Assembly: GCA_018389105.1 (NCBI GenBank)
Contig: JACATO010001433.1
Location: 575,501 to 639,500 of the forward strand
Source of the DNA: Nautilus pompilius
Lineage: Eukaryota; Mollusca; Cephalopoda; Nautilida; Nautilidae
Reading direction: 5' to 3'
DNA: 64,000 nucleotides
Part shown: positions 24,714-35,870 of the stretch, in pieces
Layout of the letters: each line of letters starts with the position of its first letter
How positions within the stretch are numbered: position 1 is the first letter of the stretch
Program-made: the position numbers and the translations under genes
The notes under the pieces: model-generated
Seen by the model: the letters and a program-made list of their open reading frames with translations, nothing else
Database searches by the model: none
What the model was told of the DNA's origin: nothing

Positions 24714-27448
24714 TGAATGACATCGAAATACACGTGGACGAGATGGTGAGGAGCTTTCACAGGGTGTTTGGAGAAGAATACATCATCGCCAGAGACGTCC
24801 TGAGGAGGAGCAAAAAGAAGACCAAAGCCAACGTCTTCCAGAAAGGGAAGACGCTCCAGCAGACAGGCCCGGTATCGCCATCTGACGGCGAGTTTGCTGA
24901 CCTCGCCCAACAGGTTATCAGTAACAGTTGCAGAAAAGGAAAACGTAGAAAAAAAGAACCGGTCAGTATGAATTTGGTCAAACGCAGACGAAAACACTTT
25001 TTTGTTGTTGTTTTTTTTTAAATCCGGCCTTTGACTATTTAAGGTGCCAGTTATTCTTTCATAAAACACGATGCCGATGGACTACGCTGTTATCGTTCTG
25101 GCTGGCTGGTAAAATCACGTGAGCATCGACATAGCTACGTCCTATTTCGCAGTGTTTTCTAGAGATGATGGGATCCGATTTAATCTTGTGCGGAGCTGAT
25201 ATTTCTCCTGGTGTCAGCCTCCCGAGGGTTTGAAAGCCTAAAAAAGAGCAGAATGCTTATTGGTTCAGAACAGTTACCTTCATTTTGGGGGGTGAGAGGC
25301 TGCGAGAGGAACTTAAGTAACTTTTAAATCATCATCACTGTCCGGCATCTTTTTTTGGCTGGCACCTAGCGCACGAGTAGCGAATACGTTTACCTAGAGG
25401 CGATGGATGGTAACCAGAGATCGGCCGAAGTGTGGCAGCGGGTCTGTTGATCACGGATTGACTGTTCTTTCCCCTCTATAGGTTGTTTTTTTTTCCGTTT
25501 TCCAGTAATAACGCGAAACTAGCAGTGCTACCAATTCCCTGAACAATTCCATTAATTCGCGTAGTCCGTAAGTAATCTAATAATTCCACGTGTTAATTAG
25601 GAAATCGATTTGCGGGCGTTCGGGTGTCGCGGGGTGGTATGCAAATGTCGTCATGGGTACAAAATCTCCCCGGATACCCCGGTGGTGAGCTAACTGCATG
25701 CATGGCGCGACCTTTCTCCCTGCCCTAGCCTGACCACAGCCAGATGTTGTATTTACTCGTTATTTCAATTCCACCCCCCCTTTTTTTAAAACCAAATATT
25801 TAAATCTAGACTTTGTTCGCTTTCCCTAAATCGCGACCAAGAGAAAAGTGTGCGATGAGCCAGACCGTCATTCGATCAGTACGCCGTTATTCAGCGGATC
25901 CCGGTTTTCTGAATAAGATCACCTTAGCAACGTTTCTTTGAAACGCGGGACTGACTGCCTGTCGGAACCTGTCGAGCACCCGACACGGATCGTCGACACG
26001 CGCACGTTTGAACCGGCCGCCGCGTGCGTTTAAATCGATAGTCAGGCACCGTGACTTCTCCGGAAGAGCGCCATGCATAGTGTCTGTACATTCTGACCGG
26101 GTTTCCCAATGTTTCCCGGTCTAAAGACAAACGCTCCCCTGCTCAGTGTATGAATGATTTACAAATGCCGAGTGTCAATCATATTAACACCAGTTGTTAG
26201 CACAAATAAATATTTAAGAGCTGTAAATATTGTAGCAGTTTTAAATGTCCTGAGCTGCGTAGCGAACCCTATGGGTATTGTTGAAACAATACAATGTGAT
26301 CGAAGCAACAAAGAGAACTTGATCGTCATTGATATTTTAATTTCCGATTTCCAAGTTGTTGACCGTCCCCACAGTAAGCTAGTCCACAGTAGTTCGTGAA
26401 TAATTTTCTCGGCCCTTTCGATTATTCGAGTAAACAGGCGGCTTTAATTGGTTATTAGGGAGCTGGTCCACATTGCGAATGTTTAATTCTGTCAGTTTGA
26501 TTTCGTTCGCAGAGATACGTCAGCACACGTGAAGACAGAAGCCTGCTAAATTTTGTGAAAGATGAAGATGTCTTGGAGCTGGGCAAACCGCCGGATGCAA
26601 CAGCTTATTTTCAGCGAATTAACGTCAAGAGGCCCCTTGTGTCCGTCGTAGACGTGCACGAGGTAAGGGGAGACACCGATGCTGGAAGAAGCGAAACACC
26701 GAGTGTCGCTGAGGAAGAAGAGAAACCGATGGGGCTTCAGGACATGGCCGTCAAGAAACGGGAAATCCTGAAAAAGGAGAAGAAGCCGTCAGGTGGAGGA
26801 ACGGGTTCTGAGCTCGTTCATCTGTCGGTGCCTTCGAAGAGAAGCCAGAGAACAAAAAGGGTTCAAAGTGTCCAGGGTAACCGGGCGGAAAAGGGAGATG
26901 AGCAGGGTGAAGGGAGAGGAAAGGGGGAAACGGTGGACACTGGAAACAAAAGCAAGATAAAGGGAGAAGTGGTTACGAAAGAAGAAGCGTCGAAAGATAC
27001 CGAAACTCCCCTGACTGCAGGGATGGGGGACAACCTGGAAGAGGGGGAGGAAAAGAATCTTAAAGAAAAAAGAACTACTACGCCGGAAAATGATGCAGAG
27101 GTTGAGGATGCCGTCTCCACTTCGTCCGAGGGTGTAGAACTGGCGCCGTTTGGTAAAGACAGCGAGAATCCGGATAGAGAAAAGGGAGAGGAAAGTGGGG
27201 ATGAATCTGAATCTTCAGCCAGTGAAGACGAGCCTAAGAACCGCCAGTCCGCTAAAAGCCAAGACGAGTCACGAGACGGCGGAAAGTCGTCGGCAGAGGA
27301 AGCAGGCGAGGAGGAGGAAGTAAAAGGAGGAGAGGGAAGCTCGGGGGAAAGCGATGACGGCGAGGAATCGTGTCTCAAAGACTCGCCAGCAGGAGAAGAT
27401 GATGAGGATAATGACGAAGAGCGTGAGCGCCCCAAAGAAGCAATGTAA
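24714..27448 (+). CDS. Family locus C: unrecognised protein with shared central exon and long acidic C-terminal tail
   Basis: Two exons. Exon 24714-24961 follows ttctttcttgaag, starts in phase 1 and ends CCG|gtcagt in phase 0. Exon 26513-27448 follows tttcgttcgcag, starts in phase 0 (AGA TAC GTC) and ends with TAA. The central exon encodes MVRSFHRVFGEEYIIARDVL, then a basic Lys/Arg stretch and FADLAQQVI; it matches the central exon of locus B at 38826-39031 in sequence, start phase and end phase. The last exon encodes 311 residues. Its start (RYVSTREDRSLLNF, then VKDEDVLELGKPP) is moderately hydrophobic; from about residue 60 it becomes a highly charged Glu/Lys/Asp/Ser-rich tail, probably disordered. 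The terminal motif shared by loci A and B is not seen. At least one 5' exon is missing; a weak candidate lies at 19420-19492. The balance of basic and acidic low-complexity parts would suit a nuclear protein, but the function is unknown. Confidence 0.7.
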
Positions 27449-27715
27449 AATATATCGCTTGATGGAATAATTAATTAACTTATATAAACCGCAAAACACT
27501 GGCTACAGCGTAGGCTAAAATGATTGCATCACCTTATCTTTTGAAACAAATCAGAATTCATTGGTTGCAGTGTAAAAATAGCCAAATAAGTACTGTTTAG
27601 ATTAACGTAGGGTCTCTCTACTTGATATCTCCTTAAAGCAATCATTTCTCGTAGAGTAATAATGCAGATTCGTGAATTGTAATATTTTTAGACTAAGCAA
27701 TTTCACTTTAACGAA

Positions 27716-27721
27716 AATAAA
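27716..27721 (+). promoter_or_regulatory. Candidate poly(A) signal for locus C
   Basis: AATAAA about 270 bases after the locus C stop. Another AATAAA lies near 27936. Confidence 0.35.
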
Positions 27722-28658
27722 TAAATGATGAAGAAATAATTCGATTATTTTCGAATGCTGCGATAACGTTGGCTCACCGCTGTGCACTAGAGAGACTGTC
27801 GGACTCTCGGCAAAATCGCTCACTCTTATTTTAGCCAACCTACTTTTGTGTGCTTTCACTCTGCATCTGCATCCAAATAAACACCACAGTTTCGAGTTTT
27901 ATGAAGTTGAATTTTTGTTTTAAAGTTTTGACAGAACAATAAAACACAGGCCAAGGAGTCCGCCTCACTTTAATGTCCCGATTATTGCCACAGATGTTTG
28001 GTTAAAGTCCAAATCAGCCGGTCTGTCTTGGACAACCAATTCATACCATTAATTACAATGAGAAATATTCACAAAAAAAAGCAACTTATTGTCGCCGAAG
28101 TCTTTAGAATGTAGAACTTTTCGTTGTACTCGTCTATTTTTAAGTTCTAGGGAAGCGCTTCTGTGGTAATAATAACAATAATAATAGTAATAATAATAAT
28201 AATCTTGGCGGTTTACTTGTTTTGGTGAGCAGTTAACAACAAATGCTACGATTTGCTTTTCATTTTTGCTCGGCTTTAGAAGAATGAAGGAAGCAACACC
28301 AAATAAAAATGATTTTGAAACATCAAGGGGAGCAGTGGCCGGTTCCAGTCTGGACAGAATTAACGTTTACCGTTTAAAGGGATGAGATTTTCTAAAAAAA
28401 TTGTAGTACAGTTGTGTCTCATGTACGATCGATGACATGCGACGATAAAATCTGTATCTGTATCACTAAAGAAAAAAATTAACTGTCTCTTCATTGCGCG
28501 CCACTGGTAGACTGAGCCGCCCAATTATATCTAACGCACTCTCTAAAAATCTTAAATACATTTTCCCTAGATCCTGAAAATGACTGGCAAGCCACAACAA
28601 CTAGCTCTCGACCTAAGCTCGTTCTCGCAATCTGCTCTCGAGTAGCGCGAACTCATAG
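27722..28658. other. Intergenic, no supported gene
   Basis: AT-rich, with an interrupted (AAT)n run at 28167-28204. No frame shows exon borders with protein-like content. Confidence 0.45.
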
Positions 28659-28734
28659 CTCTCCCCCTCTCTCTCGCTCTCTCTCTCCCTCTCCCCCTCA
28701 TCTCTCTCTCTCTCTCTCTCTCTCCCTCTCCCCC

Positions 28735-28777
<43 letters not shown>

Positions 28778-28907
28778 TCTCTCTTCTCTCTCTCTCTCTC
28801 CATCTCTCTCTCTCTCTCCCTCTCCCCCTCATCTCTCTCTCTCTCTCTCTCTCCCTCTCCCCCTCATATCTCTCTCCCCCCTCTCTCTCTTTCTCTCCCT
28901 CTCCCCC

Positions 28908-28985
<78 letters not shown>
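28659..28985. repeat. (CT)n array with periodic CCCCCTCATC interruptions
   Basis: About 327 bases of CT repeat carrying recurrent CTCTCCCCCTCATCTC blocks, which gives a higher-order pattern. Derived Arg/Glu open frames are artefacts. Confidence 0.95.
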
Positions 28986-28987
<2 letters not shown>

Positions 28988-30533
28988 GCATGTACCCGTT
29001 ATGCTGGAAACTACTTCCTTACTCTTCATGCAGCCCAGACCGGAATACGACCCAACCTTCAGCTTCTTGGACCGTTTGTGGGAAGCAGATTTTTCTAACG
29101 GTTGACGACACGAAAATCTTTTCTGTTTGCTAGGTTCCTGAGGTACAGAGATCTGCCAAGGTGGCGGCAGGAAACCTATACACAGATGGGATAGAATGAA
29201 TTGTCTGCCTGCCTGTCCGTGGAGAATACGTCGAGAAACAGGTGTAGTTTGGATAGTGTATCTCAGTTAAAAGTGCAAACTACCCTCGAATATTACTTTT
29301 ATTTACATTTTGATTTGGTTACATTCTTACTCACGAAAACCCATTAAATGCATATAAGAATTAAGTAAATATTGTCATATCAGTATTTAGTAAACAGGAA
29401 TATTTGTCTTCCAGTGGGGTTGCTGTTTTTTTAACACTGTTTTTCCATAACAATGAAGCAAGCATAAGCTGATTATGCTCTCCCTGACAGAAGAGCTAGG
29501 ATCTCACTGACTCATGTAATAAAACCTTGACTAAAATTACACCTGTTTATTTCATTTAATGTATTGAATTGATAAATGCTAGAAGTTTGCATTTACTGAA
29601 CATTACTTGAAATCAATGATATAGATTAACTTTTAATAAGGAAATATTTTATTAGTATGATAAATTAAAGCTGTTTATTACAAATTCTTAACGATTGATA
29701 ATCAGTCTTATAATCGATTGATTCCTGATGTTGTGTTAATATAAAAATATGCGAAGAATGTGTTTATAGGGGTAAGAACGAGGATATTTCTTAACAAAGC
29801 ATCTGTATTTATACCGTTTTTAATGATAAATATGGTGTTATAGTTAACAAAGAGTTTATTTGATGGATATCGAACAGTGTCAGTTAGATAGATGCTTTAT
29901 AAATTATGTATTTTAAATTGGTGAGGGATACTTCTTCGTCTTCGATCACCCATAAGAGTGGGATGCGTTGCATCTGGTTAGGGATACAAAAATTAACTTC
30001 CTCCATTCTGAACAGCCGCATTTATTGTCTAATAAAAACATAAAAAAATATAGTTTTGTCAAGAAAATGTACAAGCAGCATCCGGTGCATCATGTCATAC
30101 ATAGTTAATTCACACGGAATTGAAACATCAGCCAATAGTACGCAAGAGAGTAACAAAGTGTGTGGAATGTGCTGCCATACGAGACTAGCGGTGAGAATGT
30201 GAACCATTTGTTACCGCTAAAGATGCCAGATTACTGCTGAGAGCTGCAAATCGCTTTTGATAATTAATGTGCATTTAAAAATAGTAGGTTGGTAAACAGT
30301 TAAACGGCAGCAACTCGAACGATATATGCAAAACAGAAATTCCAAAAACAAATTTTTGTCATGTATTCTGAAATGATTTCCGTTTTTTAATGCATAAATT
30401 AATATTAATTTTTAAAGGATTTAAACCGACTTAAGCTTGGTGAAATTTGAGCTAAGAGTTACATTACAGACATCCTTAGTTTTCAGGTGTTCTCTTCAGA
30501 TTTAATTATTTCGACATCTTTTCTTCCAACTTT
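28986..30533. other. AT-rich intergenic, no supported gene
   Basis: AT-rich with dense stops. On the minus strand an ATTAAA near 30388 and an AATAAA near 30021-30026 are possible poly(A) signals for locus A. Confidence 0.4.
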
Positions 30534-30893
30534 TCATTTGGAAGTAAAATCAAGTTTATTCTTCATCATTTCAAATTCCTCCTCCAAGGAGTCGGGGTCG
30601 CTTTTATCTACGTTGATATTGTTCAGGAACGTGTCCAGATCTTTCTGAAAGGCTTCGTCGAAAATTCTTTCAAAGATTCTTTTGTCCTCGTAAGATCCAG
30701 TACTTTCAGGGCTGGTAAATACTCCGTCTCTTAATGATTTCAGATCAACATCCACTTTCGTTTCCAAAGCATCAATCCATTTCCAGCCATCGATCTTTGC
30801 ATCCAGAAAAACTTCTTTGGTCTCTCTAGCTTCCATACCAGTTCTGTATCGTGTGACCTTTTCCGAGAACCCTAATTCTGAAACTGGTCTTGA
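30534..30893 (-). CDS. Family locus A: terminal exon of an unrecognised protein
   Basis: Minus-strand exon of 119 codons plus stop. It starts in phase 0 after a strong acceptor (tttcattttttaacggcag) with SRPVSELGFSEKVTRYRTG, continues EARETKEVFLDAKIDGWKW, and ends with stop at 30534. The second half aligns without gaps to the terminal exon of locus B: VDVDLKSLRDG versus IDFNLDQLING, and AFQKDLDTFLN versus SFQNDVDDFLN. Both exons begin in phase 0. Locus A extends about 25 residues past that motif with an acidic tail (EEEFEMMKNKL). No copy of the family's central exon was found upstream on the minus strand. The exon is therefore either an alternative 3' exon of locus B, 6.6 kb further downstream, or the end of a separate tandem paralogue whose other exons I missed. 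Function unknown. Confidence 0.65.
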   Translation of the reverse strand, partial: SRPVSELGFSEKVTRYRTGMEARETKEVFLDAKIDGWKWIDALETKVDVDLKSLRDGVFTSPESTGSYEDKRIFERIFDEAFQKDLDTFLNNINVDKSDPDSLEEEFEMMKNKLDFTSK

Positions 30894-31024
30894 CTGCCGT
30901 TAAAAAATGAAACGTAGAATTAGACGAAATAGCATTACCGACCTTCAATTAGCAATGGGAATTTTCAAAATCCCTCTTTTTAAATATAAAGGTGCTGATG
31001 ACACTATATAAATTGAAATTAAAC

Positions 31025-31170
31025 TAGGGGAGGACGGCCGTGGTTGAGGTCCCTAATTCGAATCCTGGTAAAAACCGGTTTGGCGGCTGCAGCTCCCTGG
31101 TCTGATTTCATCTCACTCTTCTTCAGCAACCAGCCGCGTGGGTTTTCTCCCACATTTAAAAATGGACAGT
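31025..31170 (+). mobile_element. tRNA-headed SINE fragment
   Basis: Starts with a tRNA-like head (GTGGTTGAGG as box A; ATTCGAATCC as box B). It ends with CAGCCGCGTGGGTTTTCTCC and CACATTT, a tail shared with the minus-strand copy at 24245-24358. It lies just upstream of locus A, in opposite orientation. Confidence 0.5.
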
Positions 31171-31185
31171 TCTAGTAGTTCCCCC

Positions 31186-31944
31186 CCCCCCGATAAGTGC
31201 AGAGGGAGGCTCCACGAATAATTTCGACTAACTTGGTCACTAAGGCATTGTACTGCCCCTTGTAGCTCCTTACCGTGAGATGTCCAATGACCTCGAAGGT
31301 CTTCGACAACAAAAGAGGAAAACACTGAACTTCTGAAAGATGTAAAAACGGGCGCCAAACAGAAACACTGTAACATCTCAGGCTCCCTTCAGAACCATTT
31401 GCTCGATTCAAAACGCTTTCAGTTAAATGCATTAAAATATATTTCCTTCATTTTAGTTACTCTGACCACTGGCAGAAATGCGGACTCATTTGCAGTCAGG
31501 GCCATATACCGGGAGTTGGGGCTCGGATTTGAGTTCTCCCGCCATAGTTTCTTCTCGCCCTTCTGAGTCAAGGGTTTATTTCCAGGGCACTCCCTTGGTT
31601 TACTTTCACAGATAAACAGAGGGCTTCCAGTAGGGCTTCCGGGCCGCATTTACCAAGGAGTCGAACATTCAGCTTACGTGGAGGGGGGGGCTGAGAGAGT
31701 GCGGGTGGGTAAACTGGCTCGAGCCGTCTTAGTTTATGTCTGTTTGGTGATACTTTCACACCGAGAAATAACGGCCCTAAGAAAACGGTTCGTCAACAAT
31801 CCTTCTTCAAATGGCATATTCTGTAATCGCTTAATTTCGTGGGTTTTGTATTAAAATTTTTTTTGTGTAATTAACTTTTGGGTCGTATAACATATGTATG
31901 TATATACAATGACGCCATATGAGTGAGTAAAATTCATGGGACAG
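31186..31944. other. Non-coding, no supported gene
   Basis: Minus frames at 31113-31432 and 31419-31759 are open for 60-90 codons but have no recognised motif or good splice borders. A C10 run lies near 31182-31191. Confidence 0.4.
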
Positions 31945-31945
31945 C

Positions 31946-31977
<32 letters not shown>

Positions 31978-32019
31978 GAGAGAGGAGAGAGAGAGAGAGA
32001 GAGAGGAGAGAGAGGAGAG

Positions 32020-32050
<31 letters not shown>
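31945..32050. repeat. (GA)n microsatellite
   Basis: GA repeats with GGAGAG steps. It runs directly into the 23-bp tandem repeat that follows. Confidence 0.95.
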
Positions 32051-32054
<4 letters not shown>

Positions 32055-32365
32055 GGCGTCAGCACAGAGAGAGGTATGGCGTCAGTACAGAGAGAGGTGG
32101 ACGTCAGTACAGAGAGGTGACGTCAGTACAGAGAGAGGTGACGTCAGTACAGAGAGAGGTATGGCGTCAGTACAGAGAGAGGTATGGCGTCAGTACAGAG
32201 AGAGGTATGGCGTCAGTACAGAGAGAGGTATGGCGTCAGTACAGAGAGAGGTATGGCGTCAGTACAGAGAGAGGTGACGTCAGTACAGAGAGAGGTATAG
32301 CGTCAGTACAGAGAGAGGTATGGCGTCAGCACAGAGAGAGGTATGGCTTCAGTACAGAGAGAGAG
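32051..32365. repeat. Variable 21-23-bp minisatellite grown from a GA array
   Basis: About 14 units of the type gtatggcgtcagtacagaga plus gag (23 bases), with shorter units gtgacgtcagtacagagaga plus g (21 bases). Each unit is a short unique core (tatggcgtcagtaca or tgacgtcagtaca) fused to a GA tail, and the array ends in another GA run. Mixed unit lengths shift the frame, so the repetitive open frames over it are not genes. Some units contain TGACGTCA, the consensus CRE/ATF palindrome; this may be incidental. Confidence 0.95.
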
Positions 32366-33050
32366 AGAGAGATAGAGACGCAGACAAACAGACAGACAGA
32401 GATATACAGAGAGGAGACGTCTTAAAGGTTAGTTGGTGTTGTACTATGATAATGTTCGCTGTCACGTCCACCGTTTGGTGCCGACCGTTAACGTAAGGAA
32501 GATAGGAGTTGCATCATCATGGAAACTACTGCCAGCACGACTTCAGCCAATAAGAAAAAAACAACTTTACTGAAAGTCCATACTGGAGCGAATCTTTCTT
32601 CGACGTGGAAGGAAACAGGCGTGTCCCGGAGAAAACCCATGCTGCCGGCTGGGGAAGAAAGAGAAGGAACCAAGCGATTCGAACTCGAACTTTCGATCGA
32701 AGCAGTTTAGTTCGCTGACTGTCCGCTAGGTTAAATGAAGGTATATCTTTTTTTTTTTTTTAATTGTTACAGGCCCTGGCTTTGAATTAAGTTTATTTAT
32801 ATTGGGAATGAAGTGACATAGTTGGGTCCCAAGTAAAAGGAAATATTCTTTAGTTCCAGAATTAAGAATTATGATACTTATAGAATGTCATGCCACGTAC
32901 AAGAGATAGTTTATCACTGCAAGCAGCGTTTAATGGCCACTCCATCCGTGGGAATTTCCAAGAAGAATATTCGCCCAAATACTGGAGCTGTGCACCATCT
33001 CATTTCTGCTAGTTTACTCTCATTTTAAATCACAGTTTCGTCGCTTGTAG

Positions 33051-33272
33051 GCAAAAACACAAGACGATCACGTGATCCTCAAACCCGACATATTTCGGTC
33101 AGTTCAGACAGTGAACTACGGCTTTCTGGGAAACAAAATGGCTGAACGTGGAGTTGTTTTGAGTTTGGTGGAATACATCCATGATAAAGCTTCCCCACAA
33201 TTGCAAAGCTATTCTTGTCAGAAGATTCTCGAACTTTTGTTAAATTCTGCGCTTTATTATTATAATCTATGA
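33051..33272 (+). CDS. Candidate terminal exon of an unrecognised gene
   Basis: An open frame starts at the acceptor tttcgtcgcttgtag and runs 73 codons to TGA at 33270-33272. Its content looks like folded protein: ILKPDIFRSVQTVNYGFLGN, then VVLSLVEYIHDKASPQLQSY and QKILELLLNSAL. This resembles an amphipathic helical repeat. No matching upstream exon was identified. A short frame starting with ATG at 32519 (METTASTTSANKKKT...) is the nearest plus-strand candidate, but its frame closes at 32710 before a good donor. An exon of a real gene and chance are both possible. Confidence 0.35.
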   Translation, partial: AKTQDDHVILKPDIFRSVQTVNYGFLGNKMAERGVVLSLVEYIHDKASPQLQSYSCQKILELLLNSALYYYNL

Positions 33273-34996
33273 AACAATAGCACAGATTCTGACAGTATCA
33301 CCGTCTGCTTTTGTTCTACATTAAATTTTAGTTGGCACGGTTTTTCTCCTCACTTATTATTCTTTCAAGAGGAGCAGGACAGGAATATGAGCTCTCCAGA
33401 GAGCCAGAGCGTCGGACAAAAACCAAACAGTATATAAGTATATCCGTCCAACGTTCGAATAGTTGCGAAAGGCAATTGCATTCCAGCAGCAGTAAATAGA
33501 GAGATTCCGTCGACCGAGATACAGGACCCCTCTGCAATTCCATTAACTTCTTCACATGTCACATACATCAGTATATCCATCTATCTATCTGATGGATGAG
33601 ATCCCTGACGTGTCGAGATAAACTGTCATTCGCCTGAAACGCTACCTTACAGACAGCCAAAATATGACGCCCTTGTTCTCTGTTCGCGCCTGGTCCTCAC
33701 CAGCCATATATATATATATTTTTTTTTTTAACCCTTTCTTTCTTCATCTTTAGCCGCTAAGATAGCAGGATAACAGCTAAATAAACGCTCTTACCTCGAC
33801 ACCGGCTTTTGGGGGCTGTCTTCCCATGGGTGGATCCTACCTGCACTGTGTGGCGGGTTCGCGAAAGTCTGGCTGATACGTAAATCACCTGCGTCCATTC
33901 CACGACCAGCTGCTGCTGCTGGCGGCCATGGGCAGGGCGTTAATTATTTAGATGCTGATCATCACGGAGGAGCGAGAATCTCGCATACTTCCGGTAAACC
34001 TGGCTAAGTACCGAGTACACTGCGGGTCAGAATTATACGGAAATTGTTCGTTCTTTGGAAAATTTGCATCAAATATTAAAACTTCAATTTAAACTGAAAA
34101 TAAAATTTAAATTAGGATTGCTAAGACAAAATGGAGAGTCCGTTAAAGAGAGCTGCTTAAACCAAACGGCTAACCAAGGTCTTGTGGCTCAACTGCTTCA
34201 AATCACAAAGAATAAGGTAAGCAAGGAATCGAAATTGAAAGTACTCCGTGGCAACACGAGTAGCCAGAGAGCAAGCTGCACGTGCAGGTATCTTTCTGCA
34301 TTTGATATGTTTGTTGTAGGCTGAGGGTGGTAAAAGTTATAGCTTTATGACGAAGTGTTTTGACTGACTGAGGTGACAGTTTACATGCCATAATAATAAT
34401 AATAGTAATAATAAAAGATTGTTAACAAGTCCATGACGTCGCTGACTTTGCGAGAAGATAGTCAACAAAAAAAAACCGTTTAGTTTACAACCAATAAGCG
34501 AGAAATCCGGAATCTTTTGAAAATCAGAAAGAAAAAAATCTCGATTCAGTTGATTTTTTCAAAGTTAATTTTAAGAGTATATTTATAACTGCCGTCAGAT
34601 CGTATGAAATTATTTAAATTGGTGAGAAAAATTCGATTGCCCATGTGCGCGCTGCGGAAGGTGATCTGGACAGCAGGAGAAGCAATAGAATAATTCACCA
34701 GCCCGGAAGGACCAATGACAAACATTGGAAATAAAGATTGCTTTCCTATATTGGTTTTCTTATTCAATATACTTGTTACCTAAAATAAATTATTATGCAG
34801 TAATAATTTGATTTATTTATAGTTTATTGTCTAGGCATTATTGAAGAAGAAGTCAATTAATCTATGCAGACAATGCACCACTGTTGATTTTATGATTTTT
34901 ATAATTTGCACGTACTAGCTTGAAATTTTACAGAACCTTTTTTAGGGTGATGATGGTCAATTTTCCTATTCGAGCCAAGGGCAGTTTTGAGTAACG

Positions 34997-35870
34997 ATGC
35001 CTAGACTAACCGATCTTAAGGGAGGATTTGCTAGAAGGTTGCTTCAAGTTGGTCAGCAAACAAGACAAGTTGAAGATTACCATAACTGCTCTGATGTGGG
35101 CAGGCATATTGAAACAATTCCGACTCGCAGCCGCACAGCACACCCGAGGAGCATGTTCCTGCCTACGACAGCTACAGCGGTAGCAACTTAAGCCAGTTCA
35201 CTCCGATACTGTGCATAGCCGCTTACGTGAGAGAGAGTTTTATGCGAGATATCCAACCGCATTCCGGAATCCTGTCTTGCTGAGTTAATTGGCGTAGCAG
35301 CATACGAGATCCTCTCGACGAACGTGGAGGAATGTTATCTTCACAGAGAAGAGCCGATTCAATGTTACCAATGGGAGAGTATGGGTGTGGTGCGCTGAGA
35401 TGAACGCACCATGCAGACTAATGTGTAAACGAAAAGATTGTTTGGCGTTGGAAGTGTGATGGGCTGGTCATGTTTTTAGCGGTGTATCGAATGCCATTAC
35501 CTACAGGAATGACATTCCTCAAAATCGAATTGGTGGCATTTTCTGAGACAAACTCCAACCCGAATCTCCTACAGCAGGACGGTGCTTGTACGAGAGGATC
35601 TTCCTGCAATTCTTCAAGAACAGCAAATCGCAGTCATGCTATGTCAGCATTGTTTTCGGATATGGCAGCGGGACAGTGTATGTTGGTTGTGTTGGGGCGC
35701 CAAATTTATCGTGAAAGCCATGTCCACACACACTTCTTACGGACCAATGAGACGCACGAGCTGCCTGCACAGCGAGACACCTCTGGCATGCGTGTGGCAG
35801 ACCGTTTTTCTGTGTTATCGTTTACAAAAGGGTTCTATCAATCAGATGTTTTCACGGTAACAAAATAATT
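34997..35870 (+). mobile_element. Decayed Tc1-like transposase
   Basis: The N terminus MPRLTDLKGGFARRLLQVGQ, then QVEDYHNCSDVGRHIE, matches the helix-turn-helix start of a Tc1-type transposase common in marine invertebrates. Further on, in other frames, are LFGVGSVMGWSCF (usual GG.VMVWG.) near 35440-35480 and LLQQDGA near 35568-35585 (usual FQQDNA, carrying a catalytic Asp). Several stops and frame changes separate the pieces. The element is dead. Confidence 0.75.

Noticed and set aside
34116-34216. Possible 33-codon plus-strand exon ending in a good gtaagc donor, with phases 1 and 0 like the family's central exon
   Set aside because: The acceptor tract is AT-rich rather than pyrimidine-rich, the peptide does not align with the family exon, and the strand is opposite to loci A and B.
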